The notes under the pieces: model-generated
The model's input: only the letters and a program-made list of their open reading frames with translations
Told to the model about the DNA's origin: nothing
Database searches by the model: none
Made by a program: the position numbers and the translations under genes
Shown: positions 1-7,655 of the stretch, piece after piece
How the letters are laid out: each line of letters begins with the position of its first letter
Position numbering within the stretch: position 1 is the first letter of the stretch
From: Paracoccaceae bacterium
GTDB lineage: Bacteria > Pseudomonadota > Alphaproteobacteria > Rhodobacterales > Rhodobacteraceae
DNA length: 64,000 nt
Assembly (NCBI GenBank): GCA_016124615.1
Contig: WGNF01000004.1
Span: forward strand, 1-64,000
Direction of reading: 5' to 3'

Positions 1-74
1 CCGCTCTCAAACACCTCGACCCCGAGCGATCTGAGAAACGCAGTCTGAGCCTCCATTGCGAAACGCACCCCCAT
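1..74 (-). CDS. possible 5' end of a gene cut by the window edge
   Basis: Reading leftwards, an ATG at 74 (and another in frame at 56) opens a frame that stays open to the window edge and gives MGVRFAMEAQTAFLRSLG and a few more residues. No family can be recognised from about 25 residues, and no strong ribosome-binding site precedes either ATG (a GAGGTG lies about 15 bases before the first). It may be the start of a real gene running out of the window or a chance frame. Confidence 0.3.
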   Translation of the reverse strand, partial: MGVRFAMEAQTAFLRSLGVEVFES

Positions 75-137
75 CTTGAGATGGGTATCACCTCGCAGGC
101 AGCGCCGGCGCCGACAACGTGCCGCTCAGACACCGCT

Positions 138-158
138 TACTAATATCCACGATTAGTA
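138..158. promoter_or_regulatory. inverted repeat, candidate operator
   Basis: A perfect 7-bp inverted repeat, TACTAAT and ATTAGTA, is separated by 7 bases. It lies in an AT-richer pocket between the possible leftward gene at 1-74 and the small rightward membrane gene at 285. The size suits a dimeric regulator, but none is recognised. Confidence 0.35.
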
Positions 159-169
159 TCGGAAGATTG

Positions 170-190
170 GCGCCGTTTCGCGGCGCTTTC
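170..190 (+). terminator. terminator-like hairpin
   Basis: GCGCCG and CGGCGC form a 6-bp stem around a 5-base loop, followed by TTTC. No gene reads into it from the left on this strand, so it may act on a transcript not seen here or be part of a leader for the gene at 285. Confidence 0.35.
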
Positions 191-284
191 TGATACGCGT
201 TTCTGCAAGCGGGGAATCTGTCTTTCCCGCTGGGTGCCGGGGCGTCGCCACCGCCATCATGCAAGATCGAACGGGGAATTCACG

Positions 285-455
285 ATGGCTCTTCCGGTAA
301 TCCTGATCGGCTGCCTGCTTGGCTATGGTTGCGCCGCGATCGCGCTGATCTGCGGGTATTCGCTGGCCGTTGCGGCGATTGGCCTGATCACGGTCTCGAG
401 CCTGTCGATCATTCTCATCGCCCTCGTCGTCGCGCCCGGCCGCGATCGCGTCTGA
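285..455 (+). CDS. small hydrophobic membrane protein, unknown function
   Basis: A 56-residue protein starting MALPVILIGCLLGYGCAA. It consists of two adjacent hydrophobic stretches (about residues 2-25 and 28-49) and a short charged end, PGRDRV, so it should be an inner-membrane peptide with two spans. The ATG at 285 is chosen because ACGGGGAATTCACG precedes it and the hydrophobic segment begins at once; the frame is open further upstream to 234, but that part looks non-coding. It converges with the hybrid kinase gene, ending 18 bases from it. No family is recognised. Confidence 0.5.
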   Translation: MALPVILIGCLLGYGCAAIALICGYSLAVAAIGLITVSSLSIILIALVVAPGRDRV

Positions 456-473
456 AGGCCGGGCTGGCAGCGA

Positions 474-3053
474 TCAGGCGTTCGCGATCTGTAGCAGCAG
501 GACAGAGGTCAGCCGCCACAGCTGCGCGACGCGGTCGACCCGCGACGCGATCAGATCCTCCGGGCAGGAAAGCTCGAGTGCGTGTTCGACTTCGCTCAGT
601 GCGGTGACGACGGCCTTTGCCCCGATCATCCCCAGCGATCCCGCCATCCTGTGCACCTGATGCCGCAGGTCTGTCGCGTCGTATGACGCAAGGCGAGCGG
701 GCAGATCGTCGAGCAGCAGCGCGCTTTCCCGGTGCACACGCAGAACGGCATCGCGGAATCGCTGCTCGCCCAGCACCTCACGCGCCTCTGACAGTACCTG
801 CGTATCAAGCAGTGCGGGTTCCGGCCCAGGTTCGTCATGCACGCCCGCCGCCCGGCTCAGCACGAAGCTAAGCCGCGCCAGCGTGATCGGCTTGGTCTCG
901 ACCGCGTCCATGCCCGCGGCAAGGCATTCCTCGCGGTGCTGGGGCAGCACATGGGCCGTCAGCCCGACGACCAGCGGCTGGCCGATGCCCGTTGCGCGAA
1001 TTTCCCGCGTCGCTTCAAGGCCATCCATCACCGGCATGCTGACGTCCATCAGGATAAGGTCGAATTGCCGTTCGGCCGCGGCGATCATCGCCTCTTCGCC
1101 GTTGCAGGTCTCTGTCACCCGATGGCCGAGATGCAGGATCATCTGCCGGATGATCGTCCGGTTGATGTCGCTGTCTTCGGCCAGCAGAATCTCCAGCGGG
1201 CGCTCGGCGGTGACTGAGTCGGGAACCTCGCCCGCTGCGCCGGAATGTGGGCTGAGGGCGGCGGGGGCAGAGGCCGCGATCTCCACCGGGATGCGCACGG
1301 TGAACTTGCTGCCTGCCCCGGGGCTGCTTTCCAGCGTGACGGACCCTTCCATCTTCTCCAGCGCCAGACGGACGATCGACAGGCCAAGCCCGGTGCCGGT
1401 GCGCGGGCGCGAATAGGAGGCGTCGCCGGTTTCGAAGCTGTCGAAGATCCGCCCCTGAACCTCGGGCGCGATGCCGATGCCGGCATCCTCGACCACCAGC
1501 GTCAGCACGGCGCCACCGTCCTCGGCCGACAGTTCCGCCGTCACCTGGATATCGCCGCCACGGGTGAACTTGGTGGCGTTGCTGAGCAGGTTCGCAAGGA
1601 TCCGGCCGATCCGGCGGCGGAAGGATACGATCCGCTCGGCCCGGATGCCTGAGACATCGACGCTAAGACGGTTCCGCCCTTCCCAGGCAAGCGCCTGAAA
1701 CTGTTCGGCGATCTCATGGATCTGCCCGACAATGTCATAGGGTGCCGCAACCTCTTGCAGGGTGGGCTGGTTCAGCCGGGCGAATTCCAGGAGGTCGTCC
1801 ACCTGTTCCAGCGCGGTGCGGGCGCTGCTGCGGGCGATGCGGATGAAATCTTCCGTTTCGGCCGCCTGACGGTTCGTGCTGGCGTCCAGCATTTCCAGCG
1901 CGGCGATCACCCCGGTCAACGGCGTGCGCATTTCGTGGCTGACCACGGCCAGAAACCGCGACTTGGCCTCTTCGCTGCGAAGGGCGGCGTCGCGAGCGCG
2001 CCGCAGGTCGTCAGCGGCGGCAAGATCGTTGGAAATGTCGCGCAGAAAGCAGATGTACAGCGTATTGCCGTCGATGTCGTGTTCCAGCGCGATCGTGGTT
2101 TCCAGCGGGAAGGTCGAGGAATCGCCCCGGATCCCGGTCAGGATGCGGCGGCGGGCCAGAAATCCTGCGGCAAGCGGCGTGCTGCGCGCCATCGCGGCGC
2201 GCAGATCGTCAAGCTCCGGCCCCAGCACAAGCCCGTCGATCATGGCGCCGACCATCTGATCCGACGTGCGGCCAAAGGTCGTTTCGGCCGCCGAGTTGAT
2301 CTCCAGTATCCGGCCGGTATCCCCCACTAGCACCACCGCGTCGATCGACGCCTCGATCGTCGAGGTGAGCTGCGACGATACCCGTTCGCTTTGCCGGGCG
2401 CGCCGCGCGGCGGTCCGCATCAGCGCCAGAAACGCGGCGGCGGTACCCATCAGGAAGATGATCATCATCCCGGCCGCAAGCGTGAACTCGATGAGCAGGT
2501 TCTGCATCGCCACCCGCCGGATTTCGGCGGCCGCAACCAGACTTTCCAGCGTTCGTACCACGCTGGCGCGGATCGCCTCGTGCACCCCAGCCAGTGCGTG
2601 GTCCAGCCCCGGCAGCGCGGCGGCAAGCTTGTCATCAGGGCCGTCGAATGTAGGCGACAGGCCCAGCAGGTACAGGCGTTCGCGGTCGATCCCGCCCAGA
2701 TAGCTATCGCCGGACGCCAGAATGGCGCCATAGTCCCGCGCGGCCAACAGGACCAGCCGACTGTACAGCACATCGTAAGAGGTCCGCAGATCACGCAGAG
2801 TCGCGGCGGCGGGCGGATCACCCGACAGCAGCGCCTGATCGACCTTGACGCGGAAGTTCAGCACGTCCACCTCAAGCTGGGCCACTTCCCAAGTGAGGTT
2901 GCCGGAAATCGCCGCCCGCTGCTGTTCGATCTGACCGTTGATGGTGGCAAGAAAGCTGACGAGTACGCATATACCGAGAAGCGCCGGGCCGACGATCAGA
3001 ACGGCGGCCCAGCGTCCAAGATACCATTTCAGGCGTGGCGGCCTGATCTTCAC
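474..3053 (-). CDS. hybrid sensor histidine kinase (PAS, HisKA, HATPase, receiver, Hpt)
   Basis: Membrane-bound phosphorelay kinase of about 859 residues. Membrane spans lie near residues 12-37 and 185-212, enclosing a helical periplasmic domain of about 145 residues. A PAS domain follows (about 225-337), then HisKA with the phospho-acceptor in VVSHEMRTPL (H373), an ATPase domain (N box LLSNATKF, G boxes EDAGIGI and GTGLGLSI), a receiver with ILMDVSMPVMD (D670), and a C-terminal Hpt domain with HRMAGSLG (about H801), where Ala replaces the usual Lys of HxxKG. The GTG start at 3053 overlaps the upstream stop as GTGA, suggesting translational coupling; an ATG at 3086 is the alternative. Its partner is probably the exported protein encoded just upstream, and its output the response regulator at 4395. 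The signal sensed is unknown. Confidence 0.9.
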   Translation of the reverse strand: MKIRPPRLKWYLGRWAAVLIVGPALLGICVLVSFLATINGQIEQQRAAISGNLTWEVAQLEVDVLNFRVKVDQALLSGDPPAAATLRDLRTSYDVLYSRLVLLAARDYGAILASGDSYLGGIDRERLYLLGLSPTFDGPDDKLAAALPGLDHALAGVHEAIRASVVRTLESLVAAAEIRRVAMQNLLIEFTLAAGMMIIFLMGTAAAFLALMRTAARRARQSERVSSQLTSTIEASIDAVVLVGDTGRILEINSAAETTFGRTSDQMVGAMIDGLVLGPELDDLRAAMARSTPLAAGFLARRRILTGIRGDSSTFPLETTIALEHDIDGNTLYICFLRDISNDLAAADDLRRARDAALRSEEAKSRFLAVVSHEMRTPLTGVIAALEMLDASTNRQAAETEDFIRIARSSARTALEQVDDLLEFARLNQPTLQEVAAPYDIVGQIHEIAEQFQALAWEGRNRLSVDVSGIRAERIVSFRRRIGRILANLLSNATKFTRGGDIQVTAELSAEDGGAVLTLVVEDAGIGIAPEVQGRIFDSFETGDASYSRPRTGTGLGLSIVRLALEKMEGSVTLESSPGAGSKFTVRIPVEIAASAPAALSPHSGAAGEVPDSVTAERPLEILLAEDSDINRTIIRQMILHLGHRVTETCNGEEAMIAAAERQFDLILMDVSMPVMDGLEATREIRATGIGQPLVVGLTAHVLPQHREECLAAGMDAVETKPITLARLSFVLSRAAGVHDEPGPEPALLDTQVLSEAREVLGEQRFRDAVLRVHRESALLLDDLPARLASYDATDLRHQVHRMAGSLGMIGAKAVVTALSEVEHALELSCPEDLIASRVDRVAQLWRLTSVLLLQIANA

Positions 3054-3577
3054 TTCGCTCGAACGGTGATCGACGTCAGCTGCCATATGCTCCGCGCGTC
3101 GTTCAGTTCGGTCCTGTAGCGACTGTCCGAGTCGAATGGATACAGGATCCACAGCGGGCCCTTGTCGCGGACACTGAACGTTTCTCCGTTGATACGCGTC
3201 ACCACGACCGGCGCGGCCGCTTCGATCTCTGCGACGGGTATCTCGATCCGGTAATCGTTAATTGCCACGGCCACCGCAACCCCGGATTTCGCCCCCGCCG
3301 CATCCAGCACGTCTTTCAGGCTGGGTCCGGCATAGTCGTCAACCCCCGGCGTCCAGGGTGTCGAGGTGCGGAACCGCTGTTGCGGCAGTGCGTCAAGCGC
3401 CGCCAGATCAAACGATTTCGCGGTGCCACCGACACCGGTCGCATCGACGGTCAGGATCGGATCATCCGCCCGCGCCGGTCCCGGCTGCACAAAGGCGAGG
3501 CCCGCCGCGATCAAGCAGGCAGCCCGCAACACGGCGCGGCGCGGTGGCCTGTGCGTCTTCCAAGGCAGTTTCGACAT
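3050..3577 (-). CDS. exported protein with SUOX/molybdopterin-binding-like fold, no Mo-ligand cysteine
   Basis: A 175-residue protein with an Arg-rich N-terminus and a signal peptide ending near PARA (about residue 36). The body resembles short members of the oxidoreductase molybdopterin-binding fold, with features such as DYAGPSLKDVLDAAG and RDKGPLWILYPFD. The mature part contains no cysteine, so the usual Cys ligand of molybdenum is missing and catalysis of the sulfite-oxidase kind is unlikely. Its stop codon overlaps the kinase start by four bases. I infer that it is a periplasmic accessory or ligand-binding protein for the kinase. AGGGGG lies 7 bases before the ATG. Confidence 0.65.
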   Translation of the reverse strand: MSKLPWKTHRPPRRAVLRAACLIAAGLAFVQPGPARADDPILTVDATGVGGTAKSFDLAALDALPQQRFRTSTPWTPGVDDYAGPSLKDVLDAAGAKSGVAVAVAINDYRIEIPVAEIEAAAPVVVTRINGETFSVRDKGPLWILYPFDSDSRYRTELNDARSIWQLTSITVRAK

Positions 3578-3723
3578 GTGATGGCCCCCTGATGCGCCCG
3601 GCGATGGCCACCACCATAGCCCCTGCGCCCAGTCGGGCCACAGATCACTTTCGTATACTCAAGGGTATCTCTGGCATATCGCGGCCGCGCCCAAAGTTGC
3701 GGCGCGGCGCCCGGTTCATCCGT

Positions 3724-4263
3724 TCATTGCAGCAGTCGGGTGCGCTTGCGCCAGGCTAGATTGTTGTGATGCGCGCTGATCAGCGCCTCATCCAGATCGG
3801 AAGAGGTATAGGGGTACTGCAGCGTGACATCGCAGATCGCAAGCCGCTCGGCCGAAAAGTCGTGGCGGTTCACCTTCCGCGACACCAGAATGACCTCGAC
3901 GGCGGGGTTGCACTGCCGCAGCGTGATCAGATGCTCGATCAGGTCGTCGAGGTCGCCAAAGTCATCGGCCTGGATGATGCAGATCAGGCGGCTGAACGAA
4001 AACTCCCGCGCTGCCCGGTCGATCACCGTCAGATCCGATGTCACCGCGACCTGCAGGTTTTTCGACCGCAGCTGCGCGACCCGCGCCACATTGGGGCGTT
4101 TGGGCGACGTCAGATAGATGGCATGGCCCGCGACCGGCGCGACCGTCAACGGCAGTGCAATCCGGTGGGCAAGCGCCGCCACGAAGGCCGACAGGCCCGA
4201 CAGCAACCCGGCCGCACGGGGGGCGCCTCTGGATTTCTGGGGAAGGTGCAGTGTCTGTTCCAT
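3724..4263 (-). CDS. receiver-like protein without a clear phosphorylation site
   Basis: A 179-residue protein starting MEQTLHLPQKS. Its C-terminal 110 residues have the alternating strand/helix look of a response-regulator receiver, with LICIIQADDFGDLDDLIEHL where strand 3 and the acceptor loop would be and VEVILVSRKVN as strand 4. The canonical acidic pair and the switch Thr/Lys are not evident, so it may be a pseudo-receiver or adaptor. The ATG at 4263 is preferred because the sequence is sensible from there; a TGATG overlap at 4395 offers a longer product with an implausible Arg/Gln-rich N-terminus. It lies downstream of the response regulator in the same transcriptional direction. Confidence 0.5.
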   Translation of the reverse strand: MEQTLHLPQKSRGAPRAAGLLSGLSAFVAALAHRIALPLTVAPVAGHAIYLTSPKRPNVARVAQLRSKNLQVAVTSDLTVIDRAAREFSFSRLICIIQADDFGDLDDLIEHLITLRQCNPAVEVILVSRKVNRHDFSAERLAICDVTLQYPYTSSDLDEALISAHHNNLAWRKRTRLLQ

Positions 4264-4394
4264 CAATTCTCTATCCTGACTTTCCTGACGCCACAGGGCA
4301 TCTCTGGCCGTCACATCGCGTCCGACCGGAGGCAATCGAGGGGCTGTTCTCGCCTGACCTTGCGGCAGGCCGGTTCTGGGGTGGGCAAAGGCCA

Positions 4395-5048
4395 TCACAT
4401 CAGCCCCTCGTTCCGCGCGATCATCGCCGCGTGCGTCCGGTTGTCCGCCTTCAGTTTCTGGCAGATCTGGCGGACGTGCATCTTCACCGTCACCTCGGCT
4501 CGCTGCATCGCGTTGGCGATTTCCTTGTTGGTCCGCCCGCTCAGCAGATGGCCCAGCACGAAACGTTCGCTCTGGGTCAGATCGGCGCCGACCTTGCCAA
4601 CATCGATCGGCCGCTGCGGCTCGACATCCTGAAAATCCGCCGGAAGGAACCGCGTTCCCGCCAGCATCAGCGACAGCGCACTGATCAGCCCCTTGGCCGG
4701 CAGACGCTTGGGAATGAACCCGCACGCCCCGGCGCGCATCGCTTCCAACACGACCGACTTCTCGATGCGGCCAGACAGCAGCGCCACCCGCCCCGGCGCG
4801 TTCGCGCGCAGGACGGTATCGAACCCCTCGAGGCTGACGACCCCCGGCAGGCGATAGTCCAGCAGCACCAGATCGTAAGGGCCATGCGCCGAAATCGCCG
4901 CGACGGCGGTGTCGATGCTGGCGGCCGTGCCCACATCGAAAAGGGCACTGGCCGACAAGAGATTCCCGATCACGTCGACGATCAGCAGATGATCATCGAC
5001 GATGAGGATCCCTGGCCGTGCCGCGCCTTCTGATAGACCCGCCGTCAT
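4395..5048 (-). CDS. response regulator, NarL/FixJ (LuxR-HTH) family
   Basis: A 217-residue two-domain regulator. The N-terminal receiver shows ILIVDDHLLIVD (acidic pocket), the acceptor in DLVLLDYRLPG (D64), and a Lys in GFIPKRLPAKG. The C-terminal LuxR-type helix-turn-helix reads LTQSERFVLGHLLSGRTNKE followed by a recognition helix ending KMHVRQICQKL. It heads a minus-strand run with the receiver-like protein, the exported SUOX-fold protein and the hybrid kinase, so it is the likely end point of that phosphorelay. Target genes are not evident from the sequence. Confidence 0.85.
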   Translation of the reverse strand: MTAGLSEGAARPGILIVDDHLLIVDVIGNLLSASALFDVGTAASIDTAVAAISAHGPYDLVLLDYRLPGVVSLEGFDTVLRANAPGRVALLSGRIEKSVVLEAMRAGACGFIPKRLPAKGLISALSLMLAGTRFLPADFQDVEPQRPIDVGKVGADLTQSERFVLGHLLSGRTNKEIANAMQRAEVTVKMHVRQICQKLKADNRTHAAMIARNEGLM

Positions 5049-5533
5049 CTTCCCCTTGCCATCAATAGGTTACTCCTTGGGGCGCAGGACGCCTCCTGCG
5101 ATCAGGTTAACCAAACACCGCTAGGAATGGATGCGCGCTTAGGGATGTTTCCCGGGATCTTGGTAGCGCAAACGTGATCTGGACGTGCGCAAAGGTATAC
5201 AGTGGCAAGGTGTATTTTTGGCGTATCTTTTTTTGGCGCGCTCGTGTGTCCCTCCGCCGGATATACCCGCGCGCCGGATTCGGCCGGGTGTCGCCGCCGG
5301 GCGCCCGGTGGCGCGGGCGAAAAAAATGCCGGGCCATTGCGGACCCGGCAAGTTTGAGGGGCGTGTAGAGCGGTACGCCCCCGGGCAGTACAGTCAGAAG
5401 AAAGCTGTCAGGGGGGCAATCCCGTTCAGCTTCTTGGCACCGTAGAGTGGCCGCTCCGCGCCGGGCAATGCTCTCTTGGTGATGGTCGACGGGCGCTTAA
5501 GGATGGCGGCCACCGCGCCATTGCGGCGGGGCG
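5049..5533. other. 485-base gap, contains an unassigned coding-like frame
   Basis: No standard gene was called here. The right-hand half is coding-like on the minus strand (see 5394-5530). The left-hand part (about 5105-5330) has T-rich patches such as TGTATTTTTGG and TATCTTTTTTTGG followed by very GC-rich DNA, and presumably holds the promoter of the response regulator gene that starts at 5048. No terminator hairpin with a T-run was seen for the OmpA gene. Confidence 0.4.
5394..5530 (-). other. coding-like frame downstream of the OmpA gene, possible remnant or sORF
   Basis: On the minus strand a frame different from that of the OmpA gene reads, just past the OmpA stop, ...AAILKRPSTITKRALPGAE and on to KKLNGIAPLTAFF then TGA at 5394. 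Amino-acid composition and third-base G/C look like a genuine protein C-terminus. The frame is open back to about 5589 inside the OmpA repeats, but has no ATG; a GTG before AAILKR lacks a ribosome-binding site. It could be the original tail of the OmpA protein displaced by a frame slip in the repeats, a short separate gene, or a remnant of another gene. Confidence 0.35.
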
Positions 5534-6322
5534 TCAGTTGCCCGATGAACTCGACGCCGAGGCGCCGCCAGACCCGGCCGACGCCGCACTAGAACCCGAT
5601 CCGCCGCCACTCGACGCCGAGGCGCCGCCGGGTCCGGCCGAGGCGGCGCTTGAGCCCGATCCATTGCCATTCGACGCCGAGGCGCCACCCGGCCCGGCCG
5701 ATGCCGCGCTCGCCCCCGATCCATTGCCACCCGACGCCGATGCGCCGTCCGGCCCGGCCGATGCCGCGCTTGACCCCGATCCACTGCCACCCGAGGCCGA
5801 GGCCCCATCTGGCCCGGCCGAGGCCGAGGACGATCCGCCCGGCCCATCGGGGTGATGATGGTGGTCATCGTCGGCGGGCGCCTCGTATCCTCGCAACCCG
5901 ACCGGCAACGGGGTCAGGAAGGTAACCGGCGTGCAATCGTGATAGCCAATCTCCACCCGCCGATTGAGCGGCTCGGCCGATTGCGTGTCCACCACCGGAT
6001 CGAGCTTGCCGCGCCAGTCCGTCGCAAGTCGGACGGAGTTTGCGCTGTAATCCTCGATAAAGCGGATCACGGTCAGTGCGCGCCGCCGCGACAGGTCGAG
6101 GTTGTACGCCTGCGACGCCAGCGCATCGGTGTATCCGATGACAGAGCCATGCGCCTTCGGATTGTGCTGCATGAAATTCAGCAGCACCATCTGCATTCTC
6201 GGCGAGAGGTCGGCCCGGTCGAGCCCGAAATAGACGGTCAGCCGACAATCGGCGGCCTGCGCGGCCGGGGCGGAAACCACAAGAAGAGACAAGGCCAAGG
6301 CCCTGGAGAATTGCAAGGTCAT
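5534..6322 (-). CDS. OmpA-family periplasmic/outer-membrane protein with repeat tail
   Basis: A 262-residue protein. A signal peptide ends at APAAQA (about residue 23). An OmpA-like peptidoglycan-binding domain follows (about 24-135), with GYTDALASQAYNLDLSRRRA and the closing NRRVEIGYHDC. A short acidic/histidine segment DDDHHHH leads into a tail of five near-identical 20-residue Gly/Ser/Ala units of the type GASASGGSGSGSSAASAGPD. The ATG at 6322 is preceded by AGGTGAATAC. The tail is low complexity and probably a flexible linker or surface-exposed region; the His cluster could bind metal, which is inference. A different frame beyond the stop also looks coding-like, so the true C-terminus is uncertain. 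Confidence 0.8.
   Translation of the reverse strand: MTLQFSRALALSLLVVSAPAAQAADCRLTVYFGLDRADLSPRMQMVLLNFMQHNPKAHGSVIGYTDALASQAYNLDLSRRRALTVIRFIEDYSANSVRLATDWRGKLDPVVDTQSAEPLNRRVEIGYHDCTPVTFLTPLPVGLRGYEAPADDDHHHHPDGPGGSSSASAGPDGASASGGSGSGSSAASAGPDGASASGGNGSGASAASAGPGGASASNGNGSGSSAASAGPGGASASSGGGSGSSAASAGSGGASASSSSGN
5541..5840 (-). repeat. 60-bp tandem repeat, five units, inside the OmpA gene
   Basis: Five units of exactly 60 bp, each containing variants of GACGCCGAGGCGCC and GGCCCGGCCG (plus-strand reading), line up one under another from about 5541 to 5840. They encode the 20-residue repeats of the OmpA-family tail. Units differ by a few point changes, so the array is not a very recent expansion. 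A length multiple of three keeps the frame when units are gained or lost. Confidence 0.9.
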
Positions 6323-6581
6323 GTATTCACCTGAACGATGTTGAGCGCATTTGCGGCTTCTGCTTCGCAGCGGACACAAGCCGCTTAGGCCACGGCAAGT
6401 CAATCTGACCAAACGATTGCGGTCTTTATCGTTGGTATTGCAGTCATGCTCATTCGCCACGCGACGGGCCAATGGCACGGCAAGAATCAGTTGCCTCGCA
6501 TCATCGAAGGGATCGCTGAACTCGATGCCAGCTGAAGCCGCGTCGCTTGATCACGCCGCGTCACCCAGATTTAGCCATAGC

Positions 6582-7625
6582 TCAGCCAAGGATCTCCACG
6601 ACACTTGGCAATTCGTGTGGCGCCGCGCACCAATGCGCGGGATCACCGATATGCGCGATGAGCCGACGCTCAAGACCCTGATAGACCTCGTGCATCATAG
6701 GATCTTCGCGCAGGCCAGCGGTCGAGGGGCGTGCCATGGTCATCGCCGCATTCGCCTCAAAGAAGGTGAAGGTGCCATCGGCCACGCCAATATCCACACC
6801 AAAGAAGTCCAGCGGCACGCGCGCGCCGATCTGGGCCAATATGTGCTGAAACATGTCGTCTACCGCCAGACGGTCGATGTTGCGGCTGATGCTATCGCGC
6901 AACTCGGGCGTCAACGCGCTGGCCGAGCCGGTGATGAGCCAGTCCGCACTGTCGCGAAAGGCGCGAATGACGCCCGTGCCCCCGACAAAGCTGGCGCGGA
7001 CCTTGCAATAGTGCCCGTTCGCGCTGCGGTAATCGTGAAACTGGGTCATGAAGTGCCACTTGCCATAGCCGTTGGACAGGTGCAGCCGGGCCCAGTCCTG
7101 CGGCCCGTCGACGCGATACAGACCCTGCCCGGTTTGCGACCCGGCCGGGCGGACCAGCACCGGATAGGAAAAGCCGTGTTGGGTGAAGGCCGCCGCAAAA
7201 CTGTCTGGCCCATCGACGCGGAAGCGCTCGCAACGGGGCACGACAAGATTCTCGACCCCCTGCATCAGCCCGGCCATGAGGTCGCGCCGCGACAGTGCCA
7301 CGGCGCGCGGATGGTTGAAGATCGGCACCTTGCCACCGAACGCCTGATCGAGACTTTGCAGCGCGTTGCGATATTCATCCGCATCGGCGCAGAAGTTCAT
7401 CACCCAACGCACACCCTCATGGGTGACCGGAGTGGACGGTGGATACCAGATGGTACACGCGCTGCCCTCTAGCGCCGTCATCATGTTGTCCGGCAAAACC
7501 ATGGTGTTCGGCAAGTGAAACTGCGGCTCGCCGCGGGCGCCGATCGACGCGCCGATCAGCCCGTTATCGGGGACGGCGCGGAACAGAAGCCCGTGGCGGG
7601 GCGATGCGGGGACGGTGGTGGCCAA
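6582..7625 (-). CDS. ATP-grasp-like protein, last gene of the sulfotransferase/P450 operon
   Basis: A 347-residue protein. The middle looks like an ATP-grasp fold: YPVLVRPAGSQTGQGLYRV resembles the ATP-binding Lys/Arg strand and glycine loop, and VPLDFFGVDIGVADGTFTFF with FEANAAMTM resembles the metal-binding D...E/N end. The N-terminal third (HLPNTMVLPDNMMTALEG) is not recognised. The start is taken as TTG at 7625, preceded by AGAGGATATAGC; the P450 stop is 30 bases upstream. ATP-grasp enzymes join a carboxylate to an amine or thiol, so it may add an amino acid or form an amide in the pathway of this operon. The family is inferred; the substrate is unknown. Confidence 0.6.
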   Translation of the reverse strand: MATTVPASPRHGLLFRAVPDNGLIGASIGARGEPQFHLPNTMVLPDNMMTALEGSACTIWYPPSTPVTHEGVRWVMNFCADADEYRNALQSLDQAFGGKVPIFNHPRAVALSRRDLMAGLMQGVENLVVPRCERFRVDGPDSFAAAFTQHGFSYPVLVRPAGSQTGQGLYRVDGPQDWARLHLSNGYGKWHFMTQFHDYRSANGHYCKVRASFVGGTGVIRAFRDSADWLITGSASALTPELRDSISRNIDRLAVDDMFQHILAQIGARVPLDFFGVDIGVADGTFTFFEANAAMTMARPSTAGLREDPMMHEVYQGLERRLIAHIGDPAHWCAAPHELPSVVEILG

Positions 7626-7655
7626 GCTATATCCTCTTAAACGGAAGGGCGGCGA

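Noticed and set aside
3050..3577. Assignment of this protein as an active molybdenum oxidoreductase
   Set aside because: The mature sequence has no cysteine to bind molybdenum and is shorter than active enzymes.
5541..5840. Regular 60-bp repeats that could suggest a CRISPR array or minisatellite
   Set aside because: The units have no unique spacers and encode in-frame 20-residue protein repeats of the OmpA-family tail.
5538..5855. Plus-strand open frame rich in Pro, Asp and Ala
   Set aside because: It is the antisense reading of the OmpA repeats; no start signal or protein-like sequence outside the repeat.
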